DNA from: HRBIN12 sp035762085
GTDB lineage: Bacteria > Actinomycetota > UBA4738 > HRBIN12
Reading direction: 5' to 3'
Length of the DNA stretch: 53,840 nucleotides
NCBI GenBank assembly: GCA_035762085.1
Contig: DASTPT010000091.1
Coordinates: 1-53,840 of the forward strand
Positions 15,568-24,067 of the stretch are shown piece by piece. Position numbers and translations under genes: made by a program. The notes beneath the pieces were generated by a model. That model had not been told where the DNA came from, did not search any database, and saw only the letters and a program-made list of their open reading frames with translations. The number at the start of each line of letters is the position of its first letter. Position 1 is the first letter of the stretch.

Positions 15568-16233
15568 CTGGAGCCCTGGTACCAGGCCTGCAAGGTGGTG
15601 CTCCTGCCGCCGTTCAAGCTCTGGTTCAACTGGCGGTTCGACGGGCTCGACCACGTGCCGTCGGAGGGCCCGGCGATCGTCGTCGGCAACCACCTGTCGT
15701 ACCTCGACCCGTTCGCCCACGCGTACTTCGTGGTCCGCGCGGGGCGCCGTCCGCGGTTCCTCGCCAAGGCCGAGCTGTTCGAGAACCCGTTCCTGCGGAT
15801 GGTCCTCGGCGGGGCGGGGCAGATCGCCGTGCGCCGCGGCACCGGCGACCAGGCGCCGCTCGAGGCGGCGACCCGGGCGCTCGAGGGTGGTGAGGTCGTG
15901 TTCGTGTACCCCGAGGGCACGAGCGAGACGCCGAACCCGGACCTGTCGCCTGGCCGAGGCAAGACCGGGGCGGTGCGCCTCGCGCTCGGGACGGGCGCGC
16001 CGCTCGTCCCCGTCGCCACGTGGGGCGGCCAGTACGTCTGGCGGCGCTCGGGCAGGCGCAGGATCGAGTTCGGTCGCCCGATCTGGCTGCGTGCCGGGGA
16101 GCCGATCGTGCTGTCGGGCGACGATGGCGACGCCGCGGACGTCCGCCGCCTCACCGACGACATGATGGCCCGGCTCGCCACGCTCGTCGAAGAGCTCCGC
16201 GCCGAGTACCCGGCGCGGTGGGGCCGAGGGTAG
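15568..16233 (+). CDS. plsC: 1-acylglycerol-3-phosphate acyltransferase (PlsC-like)
   Basis: 221 aa if the rare CTG at 15568 is used. That start sits a normal distance after GAGGAGGGG and gives MEPWYQACKVVLLPPFKLWFNW, a good PlsC N-terminus with a membrane-facing amphipathic stretch. The nearest alternatives are GTG at 15595 or 15598, which lie too far from the ribosome site. The HX4D acyltransferase motif is NHLSYLD (His42, Asp47); later blocks are FLAKAELFENP and VYPEGTSE. It adds the second acyl chain to lysophosphatidate at the inner membrane. The next gene starts nine bases after the stop. Confidence 0.83.
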   Translation: MEPWYQACKVVLLPPFKLWFNWRFDGLDHVPSEGPAIVVGNHLSYLDPFAHAYFVVRAGRRPRFLAKAELFENPFLRMVLGGAGQIAVRRGTGDQAPLEAATRALEGGEVVFVYPEGTSETPNPDLSPGRGKTGAVRLALGTGAPLVPVATWGGQYVWRRSGRRRIEFGRPIWLRAGEPIVLSGDDGDAADVRRLTDDMMARLATLVEELRAEYPARWGRG

Positions 16234-16236
16234 GGT
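16231..16236 (+). promoter_or_regulatory. -10 box TAGGGT built on the plsC stop codon
   Basis: The TAG is the plsC stop (16231-16233). Six bases separate the box from the GTG at 16243. Confidence 0.55.
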
Positions 16237-16242
16237 GGGCCG

Positions 16243-17430
16243 GTGAGCGAGGCACGGCACTGGGGATTCTCGACGCGGGCCGTGCACGGCGTGCGGATCC
16301 CGCCGATCGACCAGGACACGCCGAGCGTTCCGATCTTCCAGACCTCTACCTTCCGGTTCGAGAGCTCCGAGCGGTACGCCGAGACGATCGGCTTCCGACG
16401 ACCCGGCTACACGTATACGCGCGGCTACGGCAACCCGACGCTCGCGGCGTTCGAGGGCCTGATGGCCGAGCTCGAGGGCACCGAGGCGGCGTTCTCGTTC
16501 GCATCGGGCATGGCGGCGATCCACACGGCGATCACCTCCCTCGCCCGATCCGGGGACCGGGTCGTGTCGAGCTCGGAGCTGTACGGCGGCACGTACTCGC
16601 TGATGGCCACCGTGCTCCCGCGGTACGGGATCGAGGTGACGTTCGTCGACCCGCACGATCTCGACCGCGTGGCCGAGGCCCTGCCGGGCGCGGCGCTGTT
16701 CTACGTGGAGGCGATCGCGAACCCGAACGTCACGGTCGCCGACCTGCCCGCGCTCGCCGATCGGTGCCGGGTCGCCGGTGTCCCGTCCGTCGTGGACAAC
16801 ACGTTCGCCTCGCCGTACCTCTGCAACCCGGCGGCGCTGGGGTTCGACCTCGTCCTGCACTCGGCGACGAAGTTCATCGGCGGCCACAACGACCTGATCG
16901 GCGGCGTCGTGTGCGGCTCAGCCGATCGCGTGGCCGCCCTGCGCGACACCGTGATCGAGACCGGAGGGACGATGGCGCCGCTCGAGGCGTGGCTGTGCAT
17001 GCGCGGCCTCGCGACGCTCGAGCTGCGGATGCAGCGCCACTGCGCGAACGCCCAGACCCTCGCCGAACATCTCGAGGCCCACGCGAAGGTGGAGCGCGTG
17101 CACTACCCGGGCCTGACCTCGCACCCCCACCACGACATCGCCGTGCGGCTCCTGCACGGCGGGTTCGGCGGGATGCTCGCGTTCGACGTGGCCGGCGGGG
17201 TCGAGGCCGGGATGCGGTTCTGCGACGGGCTCGAGCTGGCCTGGGTCGCCGCGAGCCTGGGCGGCACGCAGACGCTCGTCGGACACGCCGCGTCGACCAC
17301 CCATCGCCAGATGGCCCCAGAGGCCCGACGCGCGGCCGGCATCGGCGACGGGCTCGTCCGCGTCTCGGTGGGGATCGAGGACGTCGAGGACCTGATCGCC
17401 GACGTCGACCGGGCGCTGGAGGGCGTGTGA
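16243..17430 (+). CDS. PLP-dependent trans-sulfuration enzyme (cystathionine gamma-synthase / gamma-lyase family)
   Basis: 395 aa, GTG start. It is a fold-type I PLP enzyme of Cys/Met metabolism: TYTRGYGNPTLAAFEG, FASGMAAIHTA, the PLP phosphate and ring contacts in VVDNTFASPYLCNP, and the Schiff-base lysine in HSATKFIGGH (Lys210). The C-terminal part has SLGGTQTLVGHAASTTH. Close relatives perform gamma-replacement or gamma-elimination (cystathionine gamma-synthase, O-acetylhomoserine sulfhydrylase, methionine gamma-lyase), and which reaction applies cannot be told by eye. No other sulfur-amino-acid gene is adjacent. Its stop overlaps the ddl start by three bases (GTGA). Confidence 0.85.
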   Translation: MSEARHWGFSTRAVHGVRIPPIDQDTPSVPIFQTSTFRFESSERYAETIGFRRPGYTYTRGYGNPTLAAFEGLMAELEGTEAAFSFASGMAAIHTAITSLARSGDRVVSSSELYGGTYSLMATVLPRYGIEVTFVDPHDLDRVAEALPGAALFYVEAIANPNVTVADLPALADRCRVAGVPSVVDNTFASPYLCNPAALGFDLVLHSATKFIGGHNDLIGGVVCGSADRVAALRDTVIETGGTMAPLEAWLCMRGLATLELRMQRHCANAQTLAEHLEAHAKVERVHYPGLTSHPHHDIAVRLLHGGFGGMLAFDVAGGVEAGMRFCDGLELAWVAASLGGTQTLVGHAASTTHRQMAPEARRAAGIGDGLVRVSVGIEDVEDLIADVDRALEGV

Positions 17431-18533
17431 GCCGCGTTCGCGTTGTGATCCTGTTCGGGGGGCGCTCGGCCGAGCACGAGATCTCGTGCATCTCGGCGCG
17501 CTCGGTGATGGACGCGCTCGACCCCGAGCGCTACGAGGTCGTGCCGATCGGCGTGACGAAGCGCGGCCGGTGGGAGCTGATGCCCGGAGGGCCGCCCGCG
17601 CTGCCGGCCGGCCGCGACGGCCCGCTGCCGGAGGTGTCGCCGCAGACCGGCCCCGAGGTCGCGCTCGACCAGGATCCCGGCGCGCGGGCGATCGTCGGGC
17701 AAGACGGCTCGCGCACGCTGATCGACGTCGTGTTCCCCGTGATGCACGGACCGTTCGGGGAGGACGGGTCGATCCAGGGCTTCCTCGAGATGGCGGGCGT
17801 GCCGTACGTGGGCGCCGGCGTCCTGGGCTCGGCCGTCGGGATGGACAAGGCGGTGCAGAAGGTGCTGTTCGCGGCGGCCGGGATCCCGATCGTCGAGCAC
17901 GAGGTCGTCCAGGAACGCGAGTGGCTCGACGATCCCGAGGGCGTCGAGGCCCGGGCCGAGCACCTGGGGTACCCGCGGTTCGCGAAGCCGGCGGCGCTCG
18001 GCTCCTCGGTCGGGATCACGAAGGTCCACGGGCCCGCGGAGCTCCGGCCGGCGATCGACGAGGCGTTCCGGTTCGGGCGCAAGGCGGTGCTCGAGCGCGC
18101 GGTGGAGGACGGGCGCGAGATCGAGTGCGCGGTGCTCGGCAACGACGACCCCGTCGCGTCGGTCGCCGGCGAGATCGTCCCGAGGGGTCACGAGTTCTAC
18201 TCGTACGAGGCGAAGTACCTGGACGAGAACGGCAGCGAGCTCCTGATCCCCGCGCCGATCCCGCCGCCGGTGCTGGAGGAGATCCAGCGCCTGGCCGTGG
18301 CCGCCTTCCGCGCGATCGAGTGCGCCGGCATGGCGCGGGTCGACTTCTTCCTGACGCCGGACGAGCAGATCTTCGTGAACGAGGTCAACACGATCCCCGG
18401 GTTCACGAGCATCTCGATGTACCCGAAGCTGTGGGAGGCCTCGGGGCTGTCCTACGCCGAGCTCGTCGACCGTCTGATCGAGCTCGCGATCGAGCGGCAC
18501 GCGGCCGAGCGCAAGCGCGGGACCGGGGTCTGA
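17427..18533 (+). CDS. ddl: D-alanine--D-alanine ligase
   Basis: 368 aa from the GTG at 17427, which overlaps the preceding TGA. It joins two D-Ala molecules with ATP for peptidoglycan precursors. Seen: VILFGGRSAEHEISCISARSV at the N-terminus, the substrate segment FPVMHGPFGEDGSIQG, VPYVGAGVLGSAVGMDK, the ATP-grasp KPAALGSSVGITKV, the omega-loop FYSYEAKYLD (Tyr type, D-Ala rather than D-Lac preference), and the metal-binding VNEVNTIPGFT. The Tyr-containing loop argues against an intrinsic vancomycin-resistance D-Ala-D-Lac ligase. It is translationally coupled to the trans-sulfuration gene. Confidence 0.92.
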   Translation: MSRVRVVILFGGRSAEHEISCISARSVMDALDPERYEVVPIGVTKRGRWELMPGGPPALPAGRDGPLPEVSPQTGPEVALDQDPGARAIVGQDGSRTLIDVVFPVMHGPFGEDGSIQGFLEMAGVPYVGAGVLGSAVGMDKAVQKVLFAAAGIPIVEHEVVQEREWLDDPEGVEARAEHLGYPRFAKPAALGSSVGITKVHGPAELRPAIDEAFRFGRKAVLERAVEDGREIECAVLGNDDPVASVAGEIVPRGHEFYSYEAKYLDENGSELLIPAPIPPPVLEEIQRLAVAAFRAIECAGMARVDFFLTPDEQIFVNEVNTIPGFTSISMYPKLWEASGLSYAELVDRLIELAIERHAAERKRGTGV

Positions 18534-18608
18534 GGGCTCCGCGGCCCGGCCCTGAACGCCGCGGGCGCAGGCGATATCGTTCGGGAGGACCGCGAGGAGG
18601 GATATCGC

Positions 18609-19946
18609 ATGGGCGAGGCTGAGAACGTGCCGGCCGGGACCGGAGGCGACCCCGAGGAGCTGCTCGAGCGGCACCGCAAGGTCCTGCCGTCGTGGGTGCT
18701 CCTGTACTACGACCGCCCGATGGAGCTCGTGCGGGGTGAGGGCACGCGCGTGTGGGACGGCGAGGGGAACGAGTACCTGGACTTCTTCGGCGGGATCGTG
18801 ACCACGATCTCCGGGCACCTGATGCAGGCGATGGTCGACGCGCTCACCGAGCAGATCCAGCGCGGCATCAACCACACCTCGACGCTGTACCTGATCCGTC
18901 CGCAGATCGAGCTCGCGGAGCGGCTCACCGAGCTCGCGCCGATCGACCACGCGACGAAGGCGTTCTTCGTGAGCTCGGGGACCGAGGCGATCGAGGCCGC
19001 CCTGCTGTTCGCGTCCTCGTGGCGGCGCTCGAACGAGATCATCGCGCTGCGGAACTCGTACCACGGGCGGTCGTTCGGGGCCGTGGGCATCACCGGGAAC
19101 AAGGGCTGGTCCGCCACGTCGTTCTCGCCGCTGAACGTGACGTACGCGTTGACCCCCTACTGCTACCGCTGTCCCTTCAACCTCACGTACCCCGAGTGCG
19201 GCGTCGCGTGCGCGGAGGATCTTCGCAACGTGATCCAGACGACCACGAGCGGCGAGCCGGCCGCGATGATCGCCGAGCCGATCCAGGGCGTCGGCGGGTT
19301 CGTCACGCCGCCGCAGGAGTACTTCCAGATCGTAAAGGACATCCTGGACGAGCACGGGATCCCGTTCATCGCCGACGAGGTCCAGACGGGGTTCGGCCGC
19401 ACCGGCGAGGCGTTCTGGGGGATCGAGTCCTACGGCGTCCGCTCCGACGCGATCGTCTGCGCGAAGGGCCTCGGCAACGGGCTGGCGATCGGCGCCGTCG
19501 TCGGCCGCGAGGACATGGTCGACTCGCTGCGCGCGAACTCGATCTCCACGTTCGGCGGGAACCCGATCTCGATGACCGGGGCCCTCGAGAACCTGAACCA
19601 CATCGAGGAGAACGACCTGCAGCAGAACGCCTACAAGATGGGCAACTTCCTGATGCGCGGGCTGAAGGACCTCGAGGACCGATACGACACGGTGGGCGAG
19701 GTCCGCGGCAAGGGCCTGATGATCGGGATCGAGATGGTGGCCGACGGGGCGTCGAAGGAGCCGGCACCGGCCCTGGCGGGGCGCGTGATGGAGGCGTGCC
19801 GCGAGCGCGGGATGCTGATCGGCAAGGGCGGCCTGTACGGCAACGCGCTGCGCCTGTCGCCGCCGCTCACGATCACCGAGGACGACGCGGCGCGCGCGAT
19901 CGAGACGCTCGAGGTCGCGTTCGGCGAGGTCGAGGCGGCCCGGTAG
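18609..19946 (+). CDS. class III PLP-dependent aminotransferase (AGXT2 / 4-aminobutyrate type)
   Basis: 445 aa from the ATG at 18609, with GAGGAGG at 18594-18600. Typical elements are VSSGTEAIEAALLFA, NSYHGRSFGAVG, EPIQGVGGF, ADEVQTGFGRTG with Asp256 contacting the PLP ring, and AKGLGNG with Lys286 as Schiff-base lysine. A four-cysteine patch (Cys185, Cys188, Cys197, Cys201) in PYCYRCPFNLTYPECGVAC might bind metal or form disulfides. Homologues act on 4-aminobutyrate, beta-alanine, alanine with glyoxylate, or ornithine-like omega-amines, so the substrate stays open. A minus-strand RAM-domain gene faces it. Confidence 0.85.
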   Translation: MGEAENVPAGTGGDPEELLERHRKVLPSWVLLYYDRPMELVRGEGTRVWDGEGNEYLDFFGGIVTTISGHLMQAMVDALTEQIQRGINHTSTLYLIRPQIELAERLTELAPIDHATKAFFVSSGTEAIEAALLFASSWRRSNEIIALRNSYHGRSFGAVGITGNKGWSATSFSPLNVTYALTPYCYRCPFNLTYPECGVACAEDLRNVIQTTTSGEPAAMIAEPIQGVGGFVTPPQEYFQIVKDILDEHGIPFIADEVQTGFGRTGEAFWGIESYGVRSDAIVCAKGLGNGLAIGAVVGREDMVDSLRANSISTFGGNPISMTGALENLNHIEENDLQQNAYKMGNFLMRGLKDLEDRYDTVGEVRGKGLMIGIEMVADGASKEPAPALAGRVMEACRERGMLIGKGGLYGNALRLSPPLTITEDDAARAIETLEVAFGEVEAAR

Positions 19947-19976
19947 CGGCGTCCGGCGGGCGGCGGCCCGCGGCGC

Positions 19977-20210
19977 TCAGAGGTGGACGACCGGGCAGGT
20001 GAGCGTGCGCGTGATGCCCTCGACGCCCTGGATCTTGGCGACGACCAGCTTGCCGAGCTCGTCGACGTTCTTCGCCTCGGCGCGCACGATGACGTCGTAA
20101 GGGCCCGTGACGTCCTCGGCCTCGGTCACGCCCTTGATCTCGCGCACCTCGCCGGCGACGACGGCGGCCTTGCCGACCTCGGTCTGGATCAGGATGTACG
20201 CCTGGACCAC
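19977..20210 (-). CDS. stand-alone Lrp/AsnC ligand-binding (RAM) domain protein
   Basis: 77 aa from the GTG at 20210, with a near-perfect AGGAGGT upstream. The whole protein is one RAM domain: VQAYILIQTEVGKAAVVAGEVREI, then AEDVTGPYDVIVRAE, and the C-terminal CPVVHL. There is no DNA-binding helix-turn-helix. Such small RAM proteins form dimers or rings and bind amino acids or modulate full-length Lrp regulators. It is convergent with the aminotransferase gene, 30 bases between the stops. A link to amino-acid metabolism is plausible but inferred. Confidence 0.85.
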   Translation of the reverse strand: MVQAYILIQTEVGKAAVVAGEVREIKGVTEAEDVTGPYDVIVRAEAKNVDELGKLVVAKIQGVEGITRTLTCPVVHL

Positions 20211-20297
20211 TGAAGGACCTCCTGGGCTCGGGGCTCCATGCTAGGCGGGTGGCCACCGGGCGGCAATCGTTGCGCGGCGCGGCGATCGGAGCCACCG

Positions 20298-20303
20298 TAG
20301 GAT
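20298..20303 (+). promoter_or_regulatory. -10 box TAGGAT before the small basic ORF
   Basis: TAGGAT, nine bases, then the GTG at 20313. It would drive the three-gene phosphoribosyltransferase operon. Confidence 0.45.
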
Positions 20304-20312
20304 GATGGGGTC

Positions 20313-20471
20313 GTGGCAGCTCGCAAGAAGCGCGCGAGGACCGACGACCCGCTGGCCGCGTACCGGCGGATCCGCAAGCCGATGCCGCCCCCGGAGAAGG
20401 TCATCGAGGACAAGCGCCGCAAGCTCCAGCAGGAGCGGGCGGAGCGCGAGATGCGGGAGCGGGAGCCGTGA
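20313..20471 (+). CDS. small basic charged protein, 52 aa, unknown function
   Basis: GTG start at 20313; the stop TGA overlaps the GTG of the next gene (GTGA). The sequence begins VAARKKRARTDDPLAAYRR, has a proline cluster (KPMPPPEKV), and ends in a long charged helix (EDKRRKLQQERAEREMREREP). No hydrophobic segment or known domain is visible. Evidence that it is real: a -10 hexamer in front, GTGA coupling to a recognisable enzyme, and strongly coding-like third positions. It could be an RNA- or ribosome-associated basic protein; that is a guess. Confidence 0.6.
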   Translation: MAARKKRARTDDPLAAYRRIRKPMPPPEKVIEDKRRKLQQERAEREMREREP

Positions 20472-21109
20472 TCTTCCACGACCGGCTCGACGCCGGGCGG
20501 CGCCTGGCGGACGCGCTGAAGGAGCACGCCGGACCCGAGACGGTGGTGCTCGCGATCCCGCGGGGCGGCGTGATCGTCGGCGAGGTCGTTGCGGCCACCC
20601 TCGGCGTCCCGCTCGACGTCGTCGTGCCGCGCAAGGTCGGCGCGCCCGGCAACCCCGAGCTCGGCCTCGGGGCGGTCGCGCCGGGCGTCCGCGTGCTCGA
20701 CCCCTGGCTGATCGAGCGCCTGGGCGTGAGCGAGGACTACCTCGAGCGCGAGATCGCCGCCGAGGAGGCCGAGACCGTCCGCCGGCTCCAGGCGTACCGG
20801 GGGGACCGGCCCCCGCTCGAGCTCGAAGGGAAGACCGCGATCGTGGTCGACGACGGCGTGGCGACCGGCGGCACCGCGGTCGCGGCCCTGCGCTGGGCGC
20901 GGGCGCAGGGGGCGGCGACGGTCGTGCTCGCGGTCCCCGTGGCGCCGCCGCAGACGATCCAGCGGCTCTCGCACGAGGCGGACGAGGTCGTCGCCCTCGC
21001 CACCCCCGAGCCGTTCTTCGCCGTAGGGGAGTGGTACCGGATCTTCGACCAGACCTCGGACGACGAGGTGCTCGCCGCGCTCGAGCGCGCCGCCGGGGAG
21101 CGCGGATGA
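20468..21109 (+). CDS. phosphoribosyltransferase family protein
   Basis: 213 aa, GTG start overlapping the preceding stop. The PRPP-binding loop is AIVVDDGVATGGTAVAAL; the N-terminal strand is VVLAIPRGGVIVGEVVAATLG with DVVVPRKVGAPGNPELGLGAV. This subgroup (RGG and RKxGAPGNPELG signatures) is often annotated only as phosphoribosyltransferase and occurs alone or fused to hydrolases. The base it uses is not established and it differs from Apt, Hpt and Upp. It is the middle gene of a tightly coupled trio with the 52-aa ORF and the small membrane protein. Confidence 0.85.
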   Translation: MIFHDRLDAGRRLADALKEHAGPETVVLAIPRGGVIVGEVVAATLGVPLDVVVPRKVGAPGNPELGLGAVAPGVRVLDPWLIERLGVSEDYLEREIAAEEAETVRRLQAYRGDRPPLELEGKTAIVVDDGVATGGTAVAALRWARAQGAATVVLAVPVAPPQTIQRLSHEADEVVALATPEPFFAVGEWYRIFDQTSDDEVLAALERAAGERG

Positions 21110-21417
21110 GGGTCGTCGAGGTCGTCCTCGCCGTCGCCCTCGCGGCGGGCGGCGTCCGCTCGCTGATCGTGTGGACGGGCCGGCGCATCGACGGCGCGGA
21201 CGTGAAGGACCACCTGCTGTACGCGGCGTTCGTGACCGGGCGGGTCGGCCTCTGGTTCGCCTTCGCCGGCCTGTTCGCGCTCTACGCCGCGAGCGACGCG
21301 CAGGGCCGCGCCGCCGCGGACGAACTCGCCGAGCTCCGCTGGTACGCCGTGGTGCTGCTCGTGCTCGGGGCGCTGCAGCTCGTCGCCGGGTACTTCCTGT
21401 CCCGACGTCGGGCGTAG
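21106..21417 (+). CDS. small membrane protein, three predicted transmembrane segments
   Basis: 103 aa from the ATG at 21106, which overlaps the previous stop (ATGA). Hydrophobic stretches lie at about residues 3-20 (VVEVVLAVALAAGGVRSLIVW), 40-60 (GRVGLWFAFAGLFALYA) and 78-97 (WYAVVLLVLGALQLVAGYFL), ending in RRRA. No family is recognised. Coupling to the phosphoribosyltransferase suggests shared expression, not a defined role. It is convergent with pckA, three bases apart. Confidence 0.7.
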   Translation: MRVVEVVLAVALAAGGVRSLIVWTGRRIDGADVKDHLLYAAFVTGRVGLWFAFAGLFALYAASDAQGRAAADELAELRWYAVVLLVLGALQLVAGYFLSRRRA

Positions 21418-21420
21418 CCG

Positions 21421-22932
21421 CTACCCGACCGCCTTCACGATCGCGTCGTCGAGGTCCGGGAACTCGTGGAGGCGCTCGACGCGCTCGGCCTTGAGGCGCT
21501 CGACCATGTCGGTGTACTCCTCGATTCGCCCCTCGCGCTCGTAGAGGCGCCGAGGCTGGAGGAGCTCGACGTCGTCGAAGTCGGGGACCTCCTCGGCGAC
21601 GAGGTAGCCGAAGTCGTCGTCCTCGGTCCACGAGATCCGGCCCTCGGCGATGCCCTTCACGCACGCCGACGTGTGGGGGATCTTGACCTTCTTCGAGCGC
21701 TCGTCGCCGTCGGTGCCGCCGACGCGGCCGGTGTTCAGGAGGAAGGCCTCGATCGGGTGGGTGTCGAGGAGCTCGAGCAAACGGTTGCCCTGCAGGTCGT
21801 GCGGCATCGGGAAGAACGGGTTCGTCCCCGGCACGCGGAGGAACTTTCCGGCCTCGGCGGCGCCGCCTGCCGAGGTCCCGGTGGTCTCGCCGAGCATGAA
21901 GTACGCGGCGGCCTGCTCGCGGTCCAGCCGGGCGACGGCCGGGATGATGTTCTCGTTCCGGTTCAGGATCAGCAAGTAGTCGACCGTGCCGACCTCGGTC
22001 GAGTCGCGGTACCGGGCCAGGTCGCTCATGCCGAAGACCGCTCGGCCGTTCTGCGTGTAGGACTCCTCGAAGAAGTTCACCTTGCCGCGCTCGTCCTGGT
22101 ACACGTTCTCCAGGTACGCGGAGGGCTTCACGACGGCGCCGTAGATGTTCGGCTCGAAGTCAGGATCCAGGCTGAACGTCTTCGCGAAGCACCCGTTCTC
22201 GGTCCCGTGCGCGTGTCCGCCGGGCATCAGCGCGACGAAGTCGTCCTGGACGGGCAGCGACTGGTTCTGCGTGGTGAACGTCGTGGTCGTCTTCCCGGTG
22301 CCTGAGAGCCCGATGATCATGAAGACCTTCTCGCCGGCGTCGGTCGGGATGACCTTGAGGCCGGCGTGGAGCGCCAGCCCGCCGAGGTCGTAGACCTTCT
22401 TGTTCCACATCCGCAGGCCGCCCTTCTTCGACTCGCCGAAGTAGTCGGAGTTGAGCACCCGCGTGACGCCGTTCTCGAGGTCGACCGCGATCACGCGCTC
22501 GTCGGGGTAGCCGGGCGCCCGCAGGTTCGGCGTGTAGATCACCTGGACCTCGGGCTCACCCGGGCCGTCGGGCGCGAAGTAGAGCTTCTGCTGCATCCCG
22601 GCGATGTTCGCGTTCGCCTTCTCGATGGTGAGGCGCGCCCGGGTGCGGAAGGACGGGTCGTTGCCGATGTACCCGTCGATCACGACGACCTCCTCGTCGC
22701 GCAGGTACGCGTCCTGCAGGCGCGCGACCGCGTCGAAGTCCTCGCGGGTCATCGTCTTGCCCGAGGAGCGCTCGGCCACCACGTAGGTGTTGTCGGCGGA
22801 TCGCGAGGTGACCTGGGTCTGCACGTTGACGTTGTCGTACTCGGTGACCCGGCACTGGGGCATGGCCTCGGTGAACCGCCGGAGCTCCTCCGGGGAGGGG
22901 TTGTCGTGCACGGTCCTCGCTTCGACGGTCAT
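21421..22932 (-). CDS. pckA: phosphoenolpyruvate carboxykinase, ATP-type, divergent clade
   Basis: 503 aa from the ATG at 22932, with AAGGAG upstream. It converts oxaloacetate to PEP at the start of gluconeogenesis. The P-loop is GLSGTGKTTTTF (208-219), and the N-terminal EVVVIDGYIGNDPSFRTRARLT and the segment YFGESKKGG match the ATP-type fold. GTP-type enzymes, usual in actinomycetes, lack this P-loop form. Compared with the Escherichia coli enzyme, the kinase-2 region DDEHGW is QDDFVALMPGGHAHG, and the LHCSANVG strand is ALHAGLKV. It therefore belongs to a distinct subfamily that still has both Asp residues and the metal-site His (His189). A candidate minus-strand -10, TAGACT, lies at 22991-22986, giving a leader of about 45 nt. 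Confidence 0.82.
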   Translation of the reverse strand: MTVEARTVHDNPSPEELRRFTEAMPQCRVTEYDNVNVQTQVTSRSADNTYVVAERSSGKTMTREDFDAVARLQDAYLRDEEVVVIDGYIGNDPSFRTRARLTIEKANANIAGMQQKLYFAPDGPGEPEVQVIYTPNLRAPGYPDERVIAVDLENGVTRVLNSDYFGESKKGGLRMWNKKVYDLGGLALHAGLKVIPTDAGEKVFMIIGLSGTGKTTTTFTTQNQSLPVQDDFVALMPGGHAHGTENGCFAKTFSLDPDFEPNIYGAVVKPSAYLENVYQDERGKVNFFEESYTQNGRAVFGMSDLARYRDSTEVGTVDYLLILNRNENIIPAVARLDREQAAAYFMLGETTGTSAGGAAEAGKFLRVPGTNPFFPMPHDLQGNRLLELLDTHPIEAFLLNTGRVGGTDGDERSKKVKIPHTSACVKGIAEGRISWTEDDDFGYLVAEEVPDFDDVELLQPRRLYEREGRIEEYTDMVERLKAERVERLHEFPDLDDAIVKAVG

Positions 22933-23059
22933 CCCGAGACTCCTTGTGGGTAGCCTGAACAGGTCGGGTTCGCTGGTGGCCGCCTAGTCTACAGAAGCGC
23001 AGGTGGGAGCCCCAGCCGGCGTGGCGGAACATCGGGGCCGAGCGTTGGACGGAACGGCG

Positions 23060-24067
23060 ATGGAGCTGACCGAGGACGAGCTGATCGAGGAGATCCGACG
23101 CCTGCTCTCGGGCGAGGAGCCCGGGGTGGTCGTCGGGCTCGGCGACGACGCCGCGGTGGTCGAGCCGGGCAGCGGCGCGAGCGTACTCACCACCGACATG
23201 CTGATCGAGGGCGTGCACTTCGAGCGCCTCTCGATCTCGCCGCGGGACCTGGGTGCGAAGGCGATCGTCGTGAACGTCTCGGACATGGCCGCGATGGCCG
23301 CGAGCCCGCGGTACGCGCTGGTCTCGCTCGGGGTGACGCCCGACGTCGAGGCCGCCTGGGTGGTCGAGCTCTACGGCGGGATGCGCGCGGCGTGCGAGGA
23401 GTACGCGCTCTCCCTCGTCGGCGGGGACACGAACCGCTCGGCGGCGATCGTGCTGTCGGTGACGGTGGTGGGCGAGGTCGCGCCGGGGCGGGCGGTGACG
23501 CGATCGGGCGCCCAGCCCGGCGACGTGATCGTGGTGACGGGCGCGCTCGGGGCGTCGGCCGGGGGGCTCGTCGTGTCGAGGATCGAGCCGGCCCGCGCGG
23601 CCGTCTGCCTGTCCGAGCCCTGGGGTCGCGCGCTGGTCGACGCGCTCGCGCGACCCGTCGCGCGGGTCGGCGAGGGGCAGACGCTCGCGCAGGTGGGCGT
23701 GACGGCGATGATGGACCTGTCGGACGGGCTCGCGAAGGACCTCGGGCGGCTGTGCCTGGCGAGCGGGGTCGGCGCGCGGGTCGAGCTCGAGCGGGTGCCG
23801 GTCGCCCGGTCGCTTCGCGCCGGCGCGCCGACGCTCGGCGTCGATGCGCTCGAGCTCGCGGTCGGCGGGGGCGAGGACTACGAGCTGCTCGCGACGATCG
23901 ACGCGACGGCTGTCGAGCGGGCACGCGCCGAACTCGACGAGCGGTTCGGCGTCCCCTTGACCGAGATCGGCCTCATCGTGGAGGGAGAGGGGCTGGTGGC
24001 GGTCGACGCCGAGGGCCTGGCGCGACCGCTGGAGCCGACCGGATGGGATCACTTCGGCCGTGCGTGA
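23060..24067 (+). CDS. thiL: thiamine-monophosphate kinase
   Basis: 335 aa from the ATG at 23060. A GTG at 23003 in the same frame would add 19 residues that are not family-like. It phosphorylates thiamine phosphate to the diphosphate cofactor. Seen: VVVGLGDDAAVVEP, TTDMLIEGVHFERL, ALSLVGGDTNRS (Mg/ATP sites), MMDLSDGLAKDLGRL and GGGEDYELLATI. The ribosome site is weak (GGACGGA). The stop overlaps the thiD start, so the two thiamine kinases are coupled. Confidence 0.88.
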   Translation: MELTEDELIEEIRRLLSGEEPGVVVGLGDDAAVVEPGSGASVLTTDMLIEGVHFERLSISPRDLGAKAIVVNVSDMAAMAASPRYALVSLGVTPDVEAAWVVELYGGMRAACEEYALSLVGGDTNRSAAIVLSVTVVGEVAPGRAVTRSGAQPGDVIVVTGALGASAGGLVVSRIEPARAAVCLSEPWGRALVDALARPVARVGEGQTLAQVGVTAMMDLSDGLAKDLGRLCLASGVGARVELERVPVARSLRAGAPTLGVDALELAVGGGEDYELLATIDATAVERARAELDERFGVPLTEIGLIVEGEGLVAVDAEGLARPLEPTGWDHFGRA

